DNA of 61,850 nucleotides from Hyphomicrobiales bacterium (GTDB taxonomy: Bacteria; Pseudomonadota; Alphaproteobacteria; Rhizobiales; Rhizobiaceae), in contig UBNQ01000014.1 of assembly GCA_900466875.1 (NCBI GenBank), positions 1 to 61,850 on the forward strand, read 5' to 3'. The notes under the pieces are model-generated. The model did not search any database. It saw only the letters and a program-made list of their open reading frames with translations, and was not told the origin of the DNA. Below are positions 16,779 to 25,634 of this stretch, one piece after another (position 1 is the first letter of the stretch; each line of letters opens with the position of its first letter). The translations under genes were made by a program, and so were the position numbers.

Positions 16779-17810
16779 ATGAATTTTCCAGAATTGCGCC
16801 AGTTTTTGATGACGTCCCTGATTGGAACGGCCGGCGCGCTCGTTGCAATCGTCATCGGTTTCCCGGCTCCCTATCTGATTGGTGCGGCAGTTGCCGTTAC
16901 CGTGGCAGGTCTTGCCGGGCTTCGCCTCGGTGTGCCGCATGTCGTGCGCAATGCCTGTTTCATCATCATCGGCATATCCATGGGCTCCACGGTCACGCCG
17001 GAGATTTTCGTCGCCGCACGCACATGGCCGCTCAGCTTCGTCATGGTCTTCGTCGCGGTCGTCATCCTGCTTTTCTCCGCGGCCTGGGTGCTGCAAAAGC
17101 TGTTCCGTTACGATCGCACGACAGCACTTCTCGCCGCCTCGCCCGGCCATCTGAGTTACGTCCTGAGCCTTGCCGCCGAAATGCGCTGTGATCTTCGTGC
17201 CGTCAGCATTTCCCAGAGTGTGCGGGTGCTGGCGCTGACGATCAGTGTTCCGCTGATCGTGGAAATCTTCGATCTCGCCGGCAATGACGTAATCGTTCTG
17301 CCTGAAGCGATGAGCATGCCGATCTTCGCCGTCATGGTGATCGTTTCTGCCGGTTTCGGCCTGCTTTTCCGGCGCTGGAAGTTTCCCGCAGCGCTTCTCC
17401 TGGGCGGCGTCTTCGTCTCCATCTCCACCCATATCACCGGCTTCGTGTCAGGCACCGTGCCCAACTGGCTGCTGATCCCGATCTACGTCCTGCTCGGCTC
17501 GCTGATCGGATCGCGCTTTTCCGGCCTGTCCTTTGCTGACTTGCGCGTCGCCATCGTCTCCGGGCTGGTGGTGACTGTCGTCGTCATGACGCTTGCCGGA
17601 GGCCTCGCGGTAACGGTTTCCTATTTCGCCGATGTTCCGCTTGATGCAGCGCTGATCGCGTTTTCGCCCGGCGGGCTGGAAACCATGGCCGCCATGGCCG
17701 TCATGCTGAACGCCGATCCTACCTATGTCGGCGCCCACCATGTGTTAAGACTGATGTTCCTGTCCGTGCTGATGCCATTTGTCATCGGCAGGGATGCGCG
17801 GTTGAAATAG
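16779..17810 (+). CDS. AbrB-family (PF05145) multipass membrane protein
   Basis: The 343-aa product has about ten hydrophobic helices in two similar halves. Each half contains a GMSMGSTV/GSLIGSRF-type turn and a PGG/SPGH motif (AASPGHLSYVLSLAAEMRCD; FSPGGLETMAAMAVML). This is the Gate-duplication family often labelled AbrB or ammonia monooxygenase-like; it is probably a transporter and not a transcription factor. The start MNFPELRQF at 16779 is taken; the longer frame from 16719 adds residues without a membrane pattern. It is 46 bp upstream of gntK and may share its transcript. Confidence 0.85.
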   Translation: MNFPELRQFLMTSLIGTAGALVAIVIGFPAPYLIGAAVAVTVAGLAGLRLGVPHVVRNACFIIIGISMGSTVTPEIFVAARTWPLSFVMVFVAVVILLFSAAWVLQKLFRYDRTTALLAASPGHLSYVLSLAAEMRCDLRAVSISQSVRVLALTISVPLIVEIFDLAGNDVIVLPEAMSMPIFAVMVIVSAGFGLLFRRWKFPAALLLGGVFVSISTHITGFVSGTVPNWLLIPIYVLLGSLIGSRFSGLSFADLRVAIVSGLVVTVVVMTLAGGLAVTVSYFADVPLDAALIAFSPGGLETMAAMAVMLNADPTYVGAHHVLRLMFLSVLMPFVIGRDARLK

Positions 17811-17856
17811 AATTCGTCGCGCAGGATGCGCAGATGAAAGCAGGGAGAAGAAACGA

Positions 17857-18378
17857 ATGTCGAAAGCGATCGTCGTCATGGGTGTCAGCGGCGCCGGCAA
17901 AACCTCGATTGCCGATCTTCTGGCCAATCGTCTTGGCTGCCGTTTCGTCGAGGGCGATCGGCTGCACCCGGAAGCGAATGTCAAGAAGATGGCGGAGGGA
18001 ACGCCGCTGACGGACGAAGACCGCTGGCCCTGGCTCGATATCATCGGCAAAGAACTGAAGTCCGCCCGCTCCGCCGGTGAAGATATCGTCGTGACCTGTT
18101 CCGCACTCAAGAAGATCTACCGGGAAAGACTTCGTTCCGCTGGCGGAGAGCCGCTTTACTTCGTATTCCTCAAGGGCTCGCCGGAACTGCTGGCCTCCCG
18201 CATGGGCGCACGCAAGGGCCATTTCATGCCGACCTCGCTGTTGCAGAGCCAGCTTGCAACGCTGGAAAGTCCAGAGGGTGAGACGAATGTGGTGACGGTC
18301 GATATCGATGCGTCTGTGCCGGAGATCGTAGAAGATGCAATCGACAGACTTGAAAAACTTTGGCGCGAAGATATTTGA
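17857..18378 (+). CDS. gntK: Gluconokinase
   Basis: The 173-aa P-loop kinase phosphorylates gluconate to 6-phosphogluconate for the Entner-Doudoroff and pentose phosphate routes. Walker A is GVSGAGKT (residues 9-16). GntK marks include FVEGDRLHPEANVKKMAEG, PLTDEDRWPWL, TCSALKKIYRERLR and GHFMPTSLLQSQLATLE. GGGAGAAG lies before the ATG. It follows the AbrB-type membrane protein with a 46-bp gap; whether that protein moves gluconate is unknown. Confidence 0.95.
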   Translation: MSKAIVVMGVSGAGKTSIADLLANRLGCRFVEGDRLHPEANVKKMAEGTPLTDEDRWPWLDIIGKELKSARSAGEDIVVTCSALKKIYRERLRSAGGEPLYFVFLKGSPELLASRMGARKGHFMPTSLLQSQLATLESPEGETNVVTVDIDASVPEIVEDAIDRLEKLWREDI

Positions 18379-18474
18379 ACGATAACTTGTCCGGATCGGC
18401 AATTCTTGCCGAATTAAACTTTTATTCACATTTTTTGCTTGGCCCGGTGATCTGAACCTGACCTCTTTACGTAT

Positions 18475-18491
18475 AACGCTCAATTAGCGTT
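18475..18491. promoter_or_regulatory. Operator palindrome before the TetR gene
   Basis: AACGCT-CAATT-AGCGTT: perfect 6-bp arms, 5-nt centre, 54 bp before the TetR ATG. It is likely the self-binding site of the regulator. Confidence 0.6.
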
Positions 18492-18544
18492 GTCGGTTTG
18501 GCCGATGACGTCCGGTCAATGAGTGTTGGTGGAAAAGAGATCGC

Positions 18545-19201
18545 ATGCAGGATTCGAGCCAGGGCGCAGGACGTGCCGCGCTTCGCCGGGTGCCGAAACA
18601 GGAGAGAAGTCGCGAGCGTATCGGCGATATCCTGAAAGTCGCGAAGGAACTGATCGGACAAAAGGGCATTGATGCCGTTACGATGAAGGAGATCGCAGCC
18701 CTTTCAGGCGGTCCCATCGCTTCGGTCTACCAGTATTTCCCCAACAAGTCCGCCATTATCGCCATGCTCTATGAGCTGTATGTCGAAGAGGTTCGCGAAC
18801 TGATCGCCGGCCATGTGTCGCGCATCGAGACTGCCGAAGATGCGCTTCGCGCCACCGATGATCTGTTCGACATGTATTACGAGCGTATGCGCCAGGAACC
18901 CGCGACCCAGGACCTTCTGAACGCCATCCAGGCCGACAAGGCGCTTGCCGACCTCGATATCGCCGAAACGCGCGCTCAGGCTGAAGGCTTTTTCCAGGTA
19001 ACGCAGCATTTTGTCGCCGAACCGTTGCGCGAAAGCTATGCGCAGACCTTGTTCGTCATGTTCCATATGGCTGGCGCCACCCTGCGCCTCGCCCTGATGG
19101 TTCCGGCAGAGGCGGCGCAGATTTCCGCCCAGTTCAAGTCGATCGTGCGCACCCACGCGACCTATTTCCTCAAGGGACATTTCCCTGAAGCTGTAGCCTG
19201 A
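18545..19201 (+). CDS. TetR-family transcriptional regulator
   Basis: The 218-aa product has a TetR HTH at about 24-70 (RERIGDILKVAKELIGQKG, VTMKEIAALSGGPIASVYQY, FPNKSAIIAMLYE) and a helical ligand domain. AAAGAGA precedes ATG. A palindrome at 18475-18491 suggests autorepression. It converges on puuB, with 12 bp between the stops, so control of the polyamine genes is possible, but the palindrome at puuA is different. The ligand is unknown. Confidence 0.9.
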   Translation: MQDSSQGAGRAALRRVPKQERSRERIGDILKVAKELIGQKGIDAVTMKEIAALSGGPIASVYQYFPNKSAIIAMLYELYVEEVRELIAGHVSRIETAEDALRATDDLFDMYYERMRQEPATQDLLNAIQADKALADLDIAETRAQAEGFFQVTQHFVAEPLRESYAQTLFVMFHMAGATLRLALMVPAEAAQISAQFKSIVRTHATYFLKGHFPEAVA

Positions 19202-19213
19202 GGCTGGAAGGCC

Positions 19214-20515
19214 TCAGACCCCGAGTTTGTCTCTGAGGCCGTAATACCACGCACCAAGCGCGGTGAACGGCACGCGGAACATCCGTCCGCCGGGGAAGGG
19301 CAGGTTGGGCAGTGATGCCCAGACATCGAACCGCTCGGCGTGGCCGGCCACGGCCTCGCCGAGGATTTTTCCCAAAAGATGCGTCGTCGTCACCCCGTGG
19401 CCGCTGTCGCCATGGGAGAAATAGACGGTGTCCGACAATTTCCCCATATGCGGAATACGGGTGAGCGTCAGCGCGAAATTGCCGCTCCAGGCATAGTCGA
19501 TCTTCGTATCCTTCAACTGCGGAAACGTTTTCAGCATATTGGGACGGATCACGCCGGTCAGGTTCTTCGGATCGGATCCGCCATACCCTATGCCGCCGCC
19601 GTAAAGCAGCCGGTTGTCTGAAGTGCGGCGATAATAATCAAGAATGTAATTGGCATCCTCGATGCAGTAATTCGCCGGCAGCAGGTCTTCGATCAGCGAG
19701 GCATCGAGCGGCTCCGTCACCATTACCTGGCTCGACACCGGCATCATCCGCCCATGCACTTCCGGAAACAGCGGCGCGAGATAGGCATTGCCGCAGACCA
19801 GCACATAGGATGCCGTCACCGATCCGCCCCCGGTGCTGACGACAGGCCGGATCTTGTCCGTGTCGACCGCGATCACCCGCGATCCTTCGAAAATCCTCGC
19901 ACCGAGACTTTCCGCCGCCCGAGCCTCACCGAGAACGAGGTTCAGCGGATGGATATGCCCGCCGAGCGTGTCGATCATTCCCCCGGCATAACGGTCGGTC
20001 TTCACATATTTGCCGACATCCGCCTTCGACACCATCTCCAGCCCAGGATGCCCATGGCGCTCCCAGTCGGCCTTGCTCCCGGCCATCTCGCGGATCTGCT
20101 TGTCGGTAAAGGCTGCGAAAAAACCGCCATGCTGCAGATCGCAGTCGATCGCATATTTGGCCACACGCTCGCGGATGATATTGCCGCCTTCGAGCGACAT
20201 CTTTCCAAGCGCGATCGCCTTGTCTTTCCCGTAGCGCCCGGCAATCGTCTCCAGATCACGGCTGTATCCATTGACGATCTGTCCGCCATTGCGCCCGGAT
20301 GCGCCGAAACCGATGCGTGCCGCCTCCAGCACGACGACCGAAAACCCGCGCTCTGAAAGCTCCAGCGCCGCCGAGATGCCAGTAAATCCCGCACCGATCA
20401 CGCAGATATCGGCCTCGATATCGCCGGCAAGGGCAGGGCGCACCCGCTTGTCGTTGGCGCTCGCCGCATACCAGGAGCCGGCATGACCGGGATTGGCGCT
20501 GTTCGGTAACGTCAT
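19214..20515 (-). CDS. puuB: FAD-dependent oxidoreductase, gamma-glutamylputrescine oxidase-like
   Basis: The 433-aa DAO-fold flavoenzyme has a Rossmann dinucleotide site near residue 38 (DICVIGAGFTGISAALELSE). PuuB-like features are FGASGRNGGQIVNGYS, GGHIHPLNLVLG, YCIEDANYILDYYRRTSDNR and SGNFALTLTRIPH. Its start lies one nucleotide after the puuA stop, so the two are translated from one message. That pairing with a glutamine-synthetase-like PuuA supports oxidation of gamma-glutamyl-amines (putrescine catabolism). The exact amine is not proven. Confidence 0.88.
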   Translation of the reverse strand: MTLPNSANPGHAGSWYAASANDKRVRPALAGDIEADICVIGAGFTGISAALELSERGFSVVVLEAARIGFGASGRNGGQIVNGYSRDLETIAGRYGKDKAIALGKMSLEGGNIIRERVAKYAIDCDLQHGGFFAAFTDKQIREMAGSKADWERHGHPGLEMVSKADVGKYVKTDRYAGGMIDTLGGHIHPLNLVLGEARAAESLGARIFEGSRVIAVDTDKIRPVVSTGGGSVTASYVLVCGNAYLAPLFPEVHGRMMPVSSQVMVTEPLDASLIEDLLPANYCIEDANYILDYYRRTSDNRLLYGGGIGYGGSDPKNLTGVIRPNMLKTFPQLKDTKIDYAWSGNFALTLTRIPHMGKLSDTVYFSHGDSGHGVTTTHLLGKILGEAVAGHAERFDVWASLPNLPFPGGRMFRVPFTALGAWYYGLRDKLGV

Positions 20516-20516
20516 C

Positions 20517-21911
20517 TCATACCGTCCTTATATAGGCGTCATATTCCACGTCGGTGACGCGCAGCGAAAATTCGGCGAGTTCCTGTGCCTTGCAGGCACT
20601 ATAGAGCGAGCGGTATTTCGGGCCGAGTGTGGCATAGGCGAAAGTGGATCGGGCAAACTGCCGCAGCGCATAGTCCCAGTTGGTCGGCAGCGGATCATGG
20701 TTGATCGCGTGCTCGTCGCCGGTAATCGCGCCGCCCGGGTTGCGCTTCTCCTTGATGCCGGAAAGTGCGGCATTGAGGATCATCGCCAAGGCCAGATAGG
20801 GGTTCACGTCGGCGCCTGCCACCCGGTGCTCGATCCGTGTCGCCGGCTTCGACGCCGTAATCACCCTGACCGCTGCGGACCGATTATCGAACCCCCAGGA
20901 CGCATAGGTCGGTGCATGTTCCGATGGCCGAAGCCTTCGGTAGGAATTGGCATGCGGCGCAAACACCGCCATGCTTTCCCCCATATTCTCCAGCAACCCG
21001 CCGACCGAATGGAACAGCATTTCCGAAGGCCCGTCCTCACCGGCATAGACATTGCGCCCGGTCTCGTCGATCAGCGAGAAATGCACATGCATGCCGCTTC
21101 CGGCCTGCATGCCATAGGGTTTCGCCATGAAGGTCGCGTCGAGGTCGTTCGCCCGCGCCACGCCCTTGACGATCCGCTTCAAAAGCACGGCATAGTCGGC
21201 AGCCTTCAGCGCATCCGGCACATGGTTGAGATTGATCTCGTATTGTCCCGGCCCGTTTTCGCGCACCACCATGTCGGCCGGTATTCCCTGCGCCCTTGCT
21301 GCACTGGCAATGCCATGAAAGACCTCTTCGAAATCCTGCAGTTCGGAGATCGAAAGCACCTGGGTCTGACCCGTATGCCAGCGCCCCTCACGCGAATTCG
21401 GCGGACGAACCGGATCGAGCGCCGAACGCAGCGGATCGATCAGGTAGAATTCCAGTTCCGTCGCCACGACGGGCGTCAGCCCGATCTTCGAAAACCCTTT
21501 CAGCACATTGGCGAGCACTTGCCGCGGATCGCCATAGAACCCGTCGCCGTCCGGGTCGCGCATGCCGAGCAGGATCTGCGCCGTCGGCCGGTTCAGCCAG
21601 CTGATCCGGGATAGCGTGCCGGGGATGGGAAAGCACAATCCGTCCGGATCGCCTGTCCCCTGCGCCAGCCCCGCCGCATTCACGTCCCGGCCCCAGACAT
21701 CGAGCGCATAAACCGAGCGCGGCATCGCCATGCCCTTTTCCAGCACGTCGAGCGCCCGTTCGCGCGGTATCCATTTTCCGCGCGGCACGCCGTTTGCGTC
21801 GATCACGAAGGCTTCGAGAACCTCGATATCGGGATTGGCACCGAAAAACGCCTGAGCGTCGAAAAGAGCCTGATTGTCGAGAGGGGAGTTCAGCTTTGTC
21901 ACATCATCCAT
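20517..21911 (-). CDS. puuA: Glutamine synthetase family, gamma-glutamylputrescine synthetase-like
   Basis: The 464-aa ATP-dependent ligase joins glutamate to an amine. GS-family stretches: GFSKIGLTPVVATELEFYLI, ENGPGQYEINLNHVPD, GSGMHVHFSL, RIEHRVAGADVNPYLALAMI. ATG at 21911 (MDDVTKLNS) is preferred; a longer reading from GTG at 21944 would start inside a perfect palindrome. The ribosome-binding site is weak. It is first in the puuA-puuB pair. Other substrates (ethanolamine, isopropylamine) are possible within this family. Confidence 0.88.
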   Translation of the reverse strand: MDDVTKLNSPLDNQALFDAQAFFGANPDIEVLEAFVIDANGVPRGKWIPRERALDVLEKGMAMPRSVYALDVWGRDVNAAGLAQGTGDPDGLCFPIPGTLSRISWLNRPTAQILLGMRDPDGDGFYGDPRQVLANVLKGFSKIGLTPVVATELEFYLIDPLRSALDPVRPPNSREGRWHTGQTQVLSISELQDFEEVFHGIASAARAQGIPADMVVRENGPGQYEINLNHVPDALKAADYAVLLKRIVKGVARANDLDATFMAKPYGMQAGSGMHVHFSLIDETGRNVYAGEDGPSEMLFHSVGGLLENMGESMAVFAPHANSYRRLRPSEHAPTYASWGFDNRSAAVRVITASKPATRIEHRVAGADVNPYLALAMILNAALSGIKEKRNPGGAITGDEHAINHDPLPTNWDYALRQFARSTFAYATLGPKYRSLYSACKAQELAEFSLRVTDVEYDAYIRTV

Positions 21912-21938
21912 AAAGCACCGGAATTTCACACCATCACT

Positions 21939-21954
21939 GGGCACATATGTGCCC
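21939..21954. promoter_or_regulatory. Perfect 16-bp palindrome, puuAB operator candidate
   Basis: GGGCACATATGTGCCC, perfectly self-complementary, 27 bp upstream of the puuA start. This is a typical position for a repressor site. Confidence 0.65.
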
Positions 21955-22170
21955 GCTCGCGCCTGAAGCCAGACGCGCTAACGGTCGAAAAATCTGGCGT
22001 CGTAGATCAGATACCGTGCCATGATCACTGCGGCCCGGTTATCTCCGGGCCTCATCCCTCTGATTGTTGAAGCGAGCCTAACCCGCCTTTTTGCCAAAAG
22101 CCAGCCCGCCGGCTGCGATCGTCATTCAAGCCCAAAACCTTCAAGCCAAGAAACTTCAGGCCCGGAAATT

Positions 22171-23421
22171 TCAGGCATTGAACCGCTCCGGCCGATAGGC
22201 TGAAATATCGATCAGCGTCTTTTCGCCCGAGATCGCCTCGGCGATCACCTGGCCCGTTACCGGCCCCAGTGTCAGCCCGTGATGCGCGTGGCCGAAGGCG
22301 AACCACAGGCCGTCGTGCCGCGGTGCCTTGCCGATCACCGGCATCATGTCCGGCGTGCAGGGGCGGGCGCCCATCCACGGCTCCTTGTCCAGCCTCTCGC
22401 CAAGCGGAAATATGGTTTTCGCCTCGGCTTCCGCGCGTGCCAGCTGCACCGGTGTCTTCGGCGCATCCCGTCGTGCAAATTCGGCCCCGGTCGTCAGCCT
22501 GATCCCCTGGTTCATCGGCGCCAGAAGATAACCGCGCTCCGCATCCATCAGCCATCCGTTGAGCGCCGCATTGCCCTTGGGTGCGTAATGCATGTGATAG
22601 CCACGCTTCACCCCGACGAGGAAACTGTAGCCGAGCGGTTTCGTCACCACATCCGACCACGGCCCGAGCGCCACCACCACGTCCTTCGCCTCGACGGTCC
22701 CGTCGCCGGCCACCACCCGCCATCCGGTCGCCGTCTTCGAAAGGCTGCGCGCATCACCCTTCAGCACCCGTCCGCCCAGTTTTTCGAACAGCCGCACATA
22801 AGCCTGGCTCAGCGCCAGCGGATCCTTCACCGACCAGGGGTCCTCCCAGCGCAGTGCACCGGCGAAATCCCCGGAAAGATGGGGCTCACTCGCCGCCAGA
22901 TCCTTCGACGAAAGTGCTTCAAACGCCACGCTGTATTCTCGCGCCAGCCGTTCGGCCTCGCGAAGCTCGCCATCCCGTTTGGCGGGAGTGCGAAAGAGCT
23001 CCGTCCAGCCGTCCTTGGCGATCAGCGCCTGCGCACCCGCCTCCTCGATCAGCTCGTTATGGGTGGAGATCGAATGTTCGATCAGCGGTGCATAGGCACG
23101 TGCGATCAGCTGGTGGCGGGAGAGGTTCGAATGCCACCAGTATTTTGCCAGGAAGGAAGAAACGGATGGGATTGCCCGCCAGTGAAAATGCGAGTCGATC
23201 CGGTTGTTGAGTGCATAACGCAATATCTGGCCGAACTGCTGCGGAAAACCATAAGGGACGACGCCCTCGCGCTGGATCAGCCCGGCATTGCCATAGGATG
23301 TCTCGCGCCCCGGCTCGCCGCGGTCGACGAGCGCCACCGCCTTGCCGTGCCGGGCAAGCTGCAGCGCCGTTGAAATGCCGACAATGCCGGCTCCAAGCAC
23401 GATGACATCCGCAGCCGCCAT
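22171..23421 (-). CDS. dadA: D-amino-acid dehydrogenase-like FAD oxidoreductase
   Basis: The 416-aa DAO-family flavoprotein has an N-terminal FAD site (VIVLGAGIVGISTALQLARH). DadA-like features are GRETSYGNAGLIQREGVVPY, KYWWHSNLSRH, GARPCTPDMMPVIG and the C-terminal FGHAHHGLTLGPVTGQVIAE. ATG at 23421 has GGAGACGAAAG upstream; the frame extension to 23451 is not needed. It lies upstream of puuA on the same strand, with a 259-bp gap holding the operator, so it probably has its own transcript. The substrate (D-amino acid or a secondary amine) cannot be read from sequence. Confidence 0.82.
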   Translation of the reverse strand: MAAADVIVLGAGIVGISTALQLARHGKAVALVDRGEPGRETSYGNAGLIQREGVVPYGFPQQFGQILRYALNNRIDSHFHWRAIPSVSSFLAKYWWHSNLSRHQLIARAYAPLIEHSISTHNELIEEAGAQALIAKDGWTELFRTPAKRDGELREAERLAREYSVAFEALSSKDLAASEPHLSGDFAGALRWEDPWSVKDPLALSQAYVRLFEKLGGRVLKGDARSLSKTATGWRVVAGDGTVEAKDVVVALGPWSDVVTKPLGYSFLVGVKRGYHMHYAPKGNAALNGWLMDAERGYLLAPMNQGIRLTTGAEFARRDAPKTPVQLARAEAEAKTIFPLGERLDKEPWMGARPCTPDMMPVIGKAPRHDGLWFAFGHAHHGLTLGPVTGQVIAEAISGEKTLIDISAYRPERFNA

Positions 23422-23509
23422 GATCTTTCGTCTCCACGCCAAACCGATCACCGGAACATGCCGCCCCGGTGATCGCCGCGCAAACGAAAAATGCCGAGAT
23501 GGCGGTGGT

Positions 23510-24424
23510 TTAGCCTTTCAGCGCGTCGGCCGAAATAAAGAACACGGCATCCTGCGATTCCGCCGTTTCCAGCCAGAGGAATTCCAGATGCGGATATTCC
23601 TCTTCGAGAATTTCGCGGCCCGAGCCGATCTCGCAGATCATTCCGCCTTCGGGGTTGAGATAGTCGCCGGCCTGGTCGAGGATCTGGCGCACCAGATCCA
23701 GCCCGTCCTCGCCGCCATCATGCGCCATCGCAGGCTCCGCCTGATGTTCTGCCGGAAAGCCGGCCATCGAGGCATGGTCCACATAGGGCGGGTTGGTGAT
23801 GATCAGATCATAGGTCCTGCCCTTGAGCGGTCCGAACAGATCGCCCTGAAACAGCGAAACCTGTTCGCCCACCTCATGCTCGGCCACATTGATCTTCGCC
23901 ACGTCCAGCGCATCGGCCGAAAGATCGACCGCATCGATCGCCGCATTGGGGAAGAACTTTGCCGCCAGCACCGCAAGGCAACCCGAACCGGTGCAGATAT
24001 CGACGGCGCTTTCCACGGCAAACGGATCGGGCAGATAGGCGGACCCCTGTTCGCCCAGATATTCCGAAAACAGGATCTCGCCGATATGCGAACGCGGCAC
24101 GATCACCCGCTCGTCGACATGGAAGCGCACGCCCTGGATATAGGAATGGCCGGTAATGTAGGAGGACGGCTTGCGCGTCGTCACCCGCGTTTCGATCCGC
24201 TCGGCAAGCAACTGGCGCTCGGAGGGCAGAAGCCGCGCATCGAGAAACGGATCGAGCGCATCGATCGGAAGGTTCAATGAATCGAGCAGCAGAAACGCCG
24301 CATCGTCCCCCGCGGTCGTTGTGCCGTGCCCATAACCTAGCTCGGCCGCACTGAAACGCGAGATCGCATACCGCCAGTAATCGCGCAACGTCACGAGGTC
24401 TGTCGTAATATTATCCTGGCTCAC
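23510..24424 (-). CDS. prmB: Ribosomal protein L3 N5-glutamine methyltransferase
   Basis: The 304-aa SAM-dependent enzyme modifies a glutamine of ribosomal protein L3. A helical N-terminal domain (YWRYAISRFSAAELGYGHGT) precedes a class I methyltransferase domain with AVDICTGSGCLAVLAAKFFP and the catalytic NPPY (about residue 205). IVPRSHIGEIL and the GGEDGLDLVRQIL stretch distinguish PrmB/PrmC from other methyltransferases; PrmB fits better because of the N-terminal domain. The start is GTG. Confidence 0.93.
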   Translation of the reverse strand: MSQDNITTDLVTLRDYWRYAISRFSAAELGYGHGTTTAGDDAAFLLLDSLNLPIDALDPFLDARLLPSERQLLAERIETRVTTRKPSSYITGHSYIQGVRFHVDERVIVPRSHIGEILFSEYLGEQGSAYLPDPFAVESAVDICTGSGCLAVLAAKFFPNAAIDAVDLSADALDVAKINVAEHEVGEQVSLFQGDLFGPLKGRTYDLIITNPPYVDHASMAGFPAEHQAEPAMAHDGGEDGLDLVRQILDQAGDYLNPEGGMICEIGSGREILEEEYPHLEFLWLETAESQDAVFFISADALKG

Positions 24425-24620
24425 CGGCGTCTCTCTTGGCTCTGAACTGGGTTTTCATCCTGTCCGGACCATATAGGGCTGGACGAAGCCGGGCATAGAA
24501 TGGCAAGGGCGGATGGGTCAACAGGGAACACAGGACAAGACCCGTCCTGACCTTACTGACAAGGCAAATGGCTCAACGTAGTTGTTCAGTCGAGGTTAGA
24601 GATAGAGCGGGTCGGTGCCG

Positions 24621-24680
24621 CTTGTGATCTCCCCACCCGTGGGGGAGATGGCCGGCAGGCCAGAGGGGGCGCCGCAAACT
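24621..24680 (+). repeat. Palindromic intergenic repeat, family A (RIME-like)
   Basis: GATCTCCCCACCCGTGGGGG then AGATGGCCGGCAGGCCAGAG. It contains two hairpins (CTCCCC/GGGGAG and GGCCGGCAGGCC). It is near identical to 46444-46505, and the inverse occurs at 46316-46370. It fills most of the otherwise gene-free stretch 24425-24725 before the pseudouridine synthase gene. Confidence 0.8.
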
Positions 24681-24725
24681 TAGAGTCAAGCGAAGGCGTA
24701 GCCGCCTGCGCAGGAACCGTATGAA

Positions 24726-25568
24726 ATGAAAGATAAGCCCCGGCGATCCAAACCCACACCGAACCGCAGGACGGTATCCGCCCTGCCATCCGCCTCTGCC
24801 CGCAAACCCGCCCCGCCATCCTCCGGCAAGCGCGTCACGCTCCCCCGCGCCCTCTCCAAACTCGGCTTCTGCTCCCGCACGCAAGGTGAAGAGCTGATCC
24901 GCGCCGGCCATGTTGCCGTCAACGGCCACATCATCACCGACACCGAAGCCTGGATCGACCTCGATACCGCCAAACTCGCCGTCGATGGCAAGCCGATCGC
25001 CGCCGAAGCGCCGGTTTATCTCATGCTCAACAAACCCCGCGGCCTCGTCACGACCCGCCACGACCCCGAAGGCCGTCCGACCGTGTTCGACTGCCTGAAA
25101 GATTTCGACCACGCGCATCTCTCCCCCGTCGGCCGGCTCGACAAAGCGAGCGAAGGCCTGCTCCTCTTTACCAACGACACCCAATTCGCCAACGCGCTGC
25201 TCGACCCCGAGACGCATGTGCCAAAGACCTATCACGTCCAGATCGACACGCTTATGGACGACGCAATGCTGAAATCGATGACGGAAGGCCTCCAGCAGGA
25301 CGGCGAAATCCTGAAAGCCCGCCGTGCGATAAAGCTGCGCGAAGGTGAAAAGAATTCCTGGCTGGAAATCGAGCTCGATGAAGGCAGGAACCGCCACATC
25401 CGCCGCATGCTCGAAGCCCTCGACATCGCCACATTGCGCCTCATCCGCGTCGCCATCGGCAATCTTGCTCTGGGCGATTTGGAAAAGGGCGCGGTGCGCG
25501 CGTTGACGGATGCCGAGCTTGAGGATCTGAGAGGGCAGAGCAAGGCGACCGTGTCTCCCCGTTTCTGA
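24726..25568 (+). CDS. RsuA-family rRNA pseudouridine synthase
   Basis: The 280-aa product has a basic N-terminal tail (1-35), an S4 RNA-binding domain (about 38-95: LPRALSKLGFCSRTQGEELI) and the synthase domain. The catalytic Asp lies in VGRLDKASEGLLLFTND, with KTYHVQID and EGRNRHIRRMLEAL downstream. The features fit the RsuA/RluB/E/F family; the target base in 16S or 23S RNA cannot be told. AGGA precedes ATG by about 14 nt. Confidence 0.93.
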   Translation: MKDKPRRSKPTPNRRTVSALPSASARKPAPPSSGKRVTLPRALSKLGFCSRTQGEELIRAGHVAVNGHIITDTEAWIDLDTAKLAVDGKPIAAEAPVYLMLNKPRGLVTTRHDPEGRPTVFDCLKDFDHAHLSPVGRLDKASEGLLLFTNDTQFANALLDPETHVPKTYHVQIDTLMDDAMLKSMTEGLQQDGEILKARRAIKLREGEKNSWLEIELDEGRNRHIRRMLEALDIATLRLIRVAIGNLALGDLEKGAVRALTDAELEDLRGQSKATVSPRF

Positions 25569-25634
25569 CTATTTTACCAAGATTGTGGCTGCCTGTCTTG
25601 CGGGACGTTAGCCACAGACAAGCCTCTTGCGCTC

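Noticed and set aside
16719..17810. Calling the AbrB-type gene a transcriptional regulator
   Set aside because: The protein is almost entirely membrane helices with duplicated gate motifs and has no DNA-binding domain, so the database-style AbrB regulator label would mislead.
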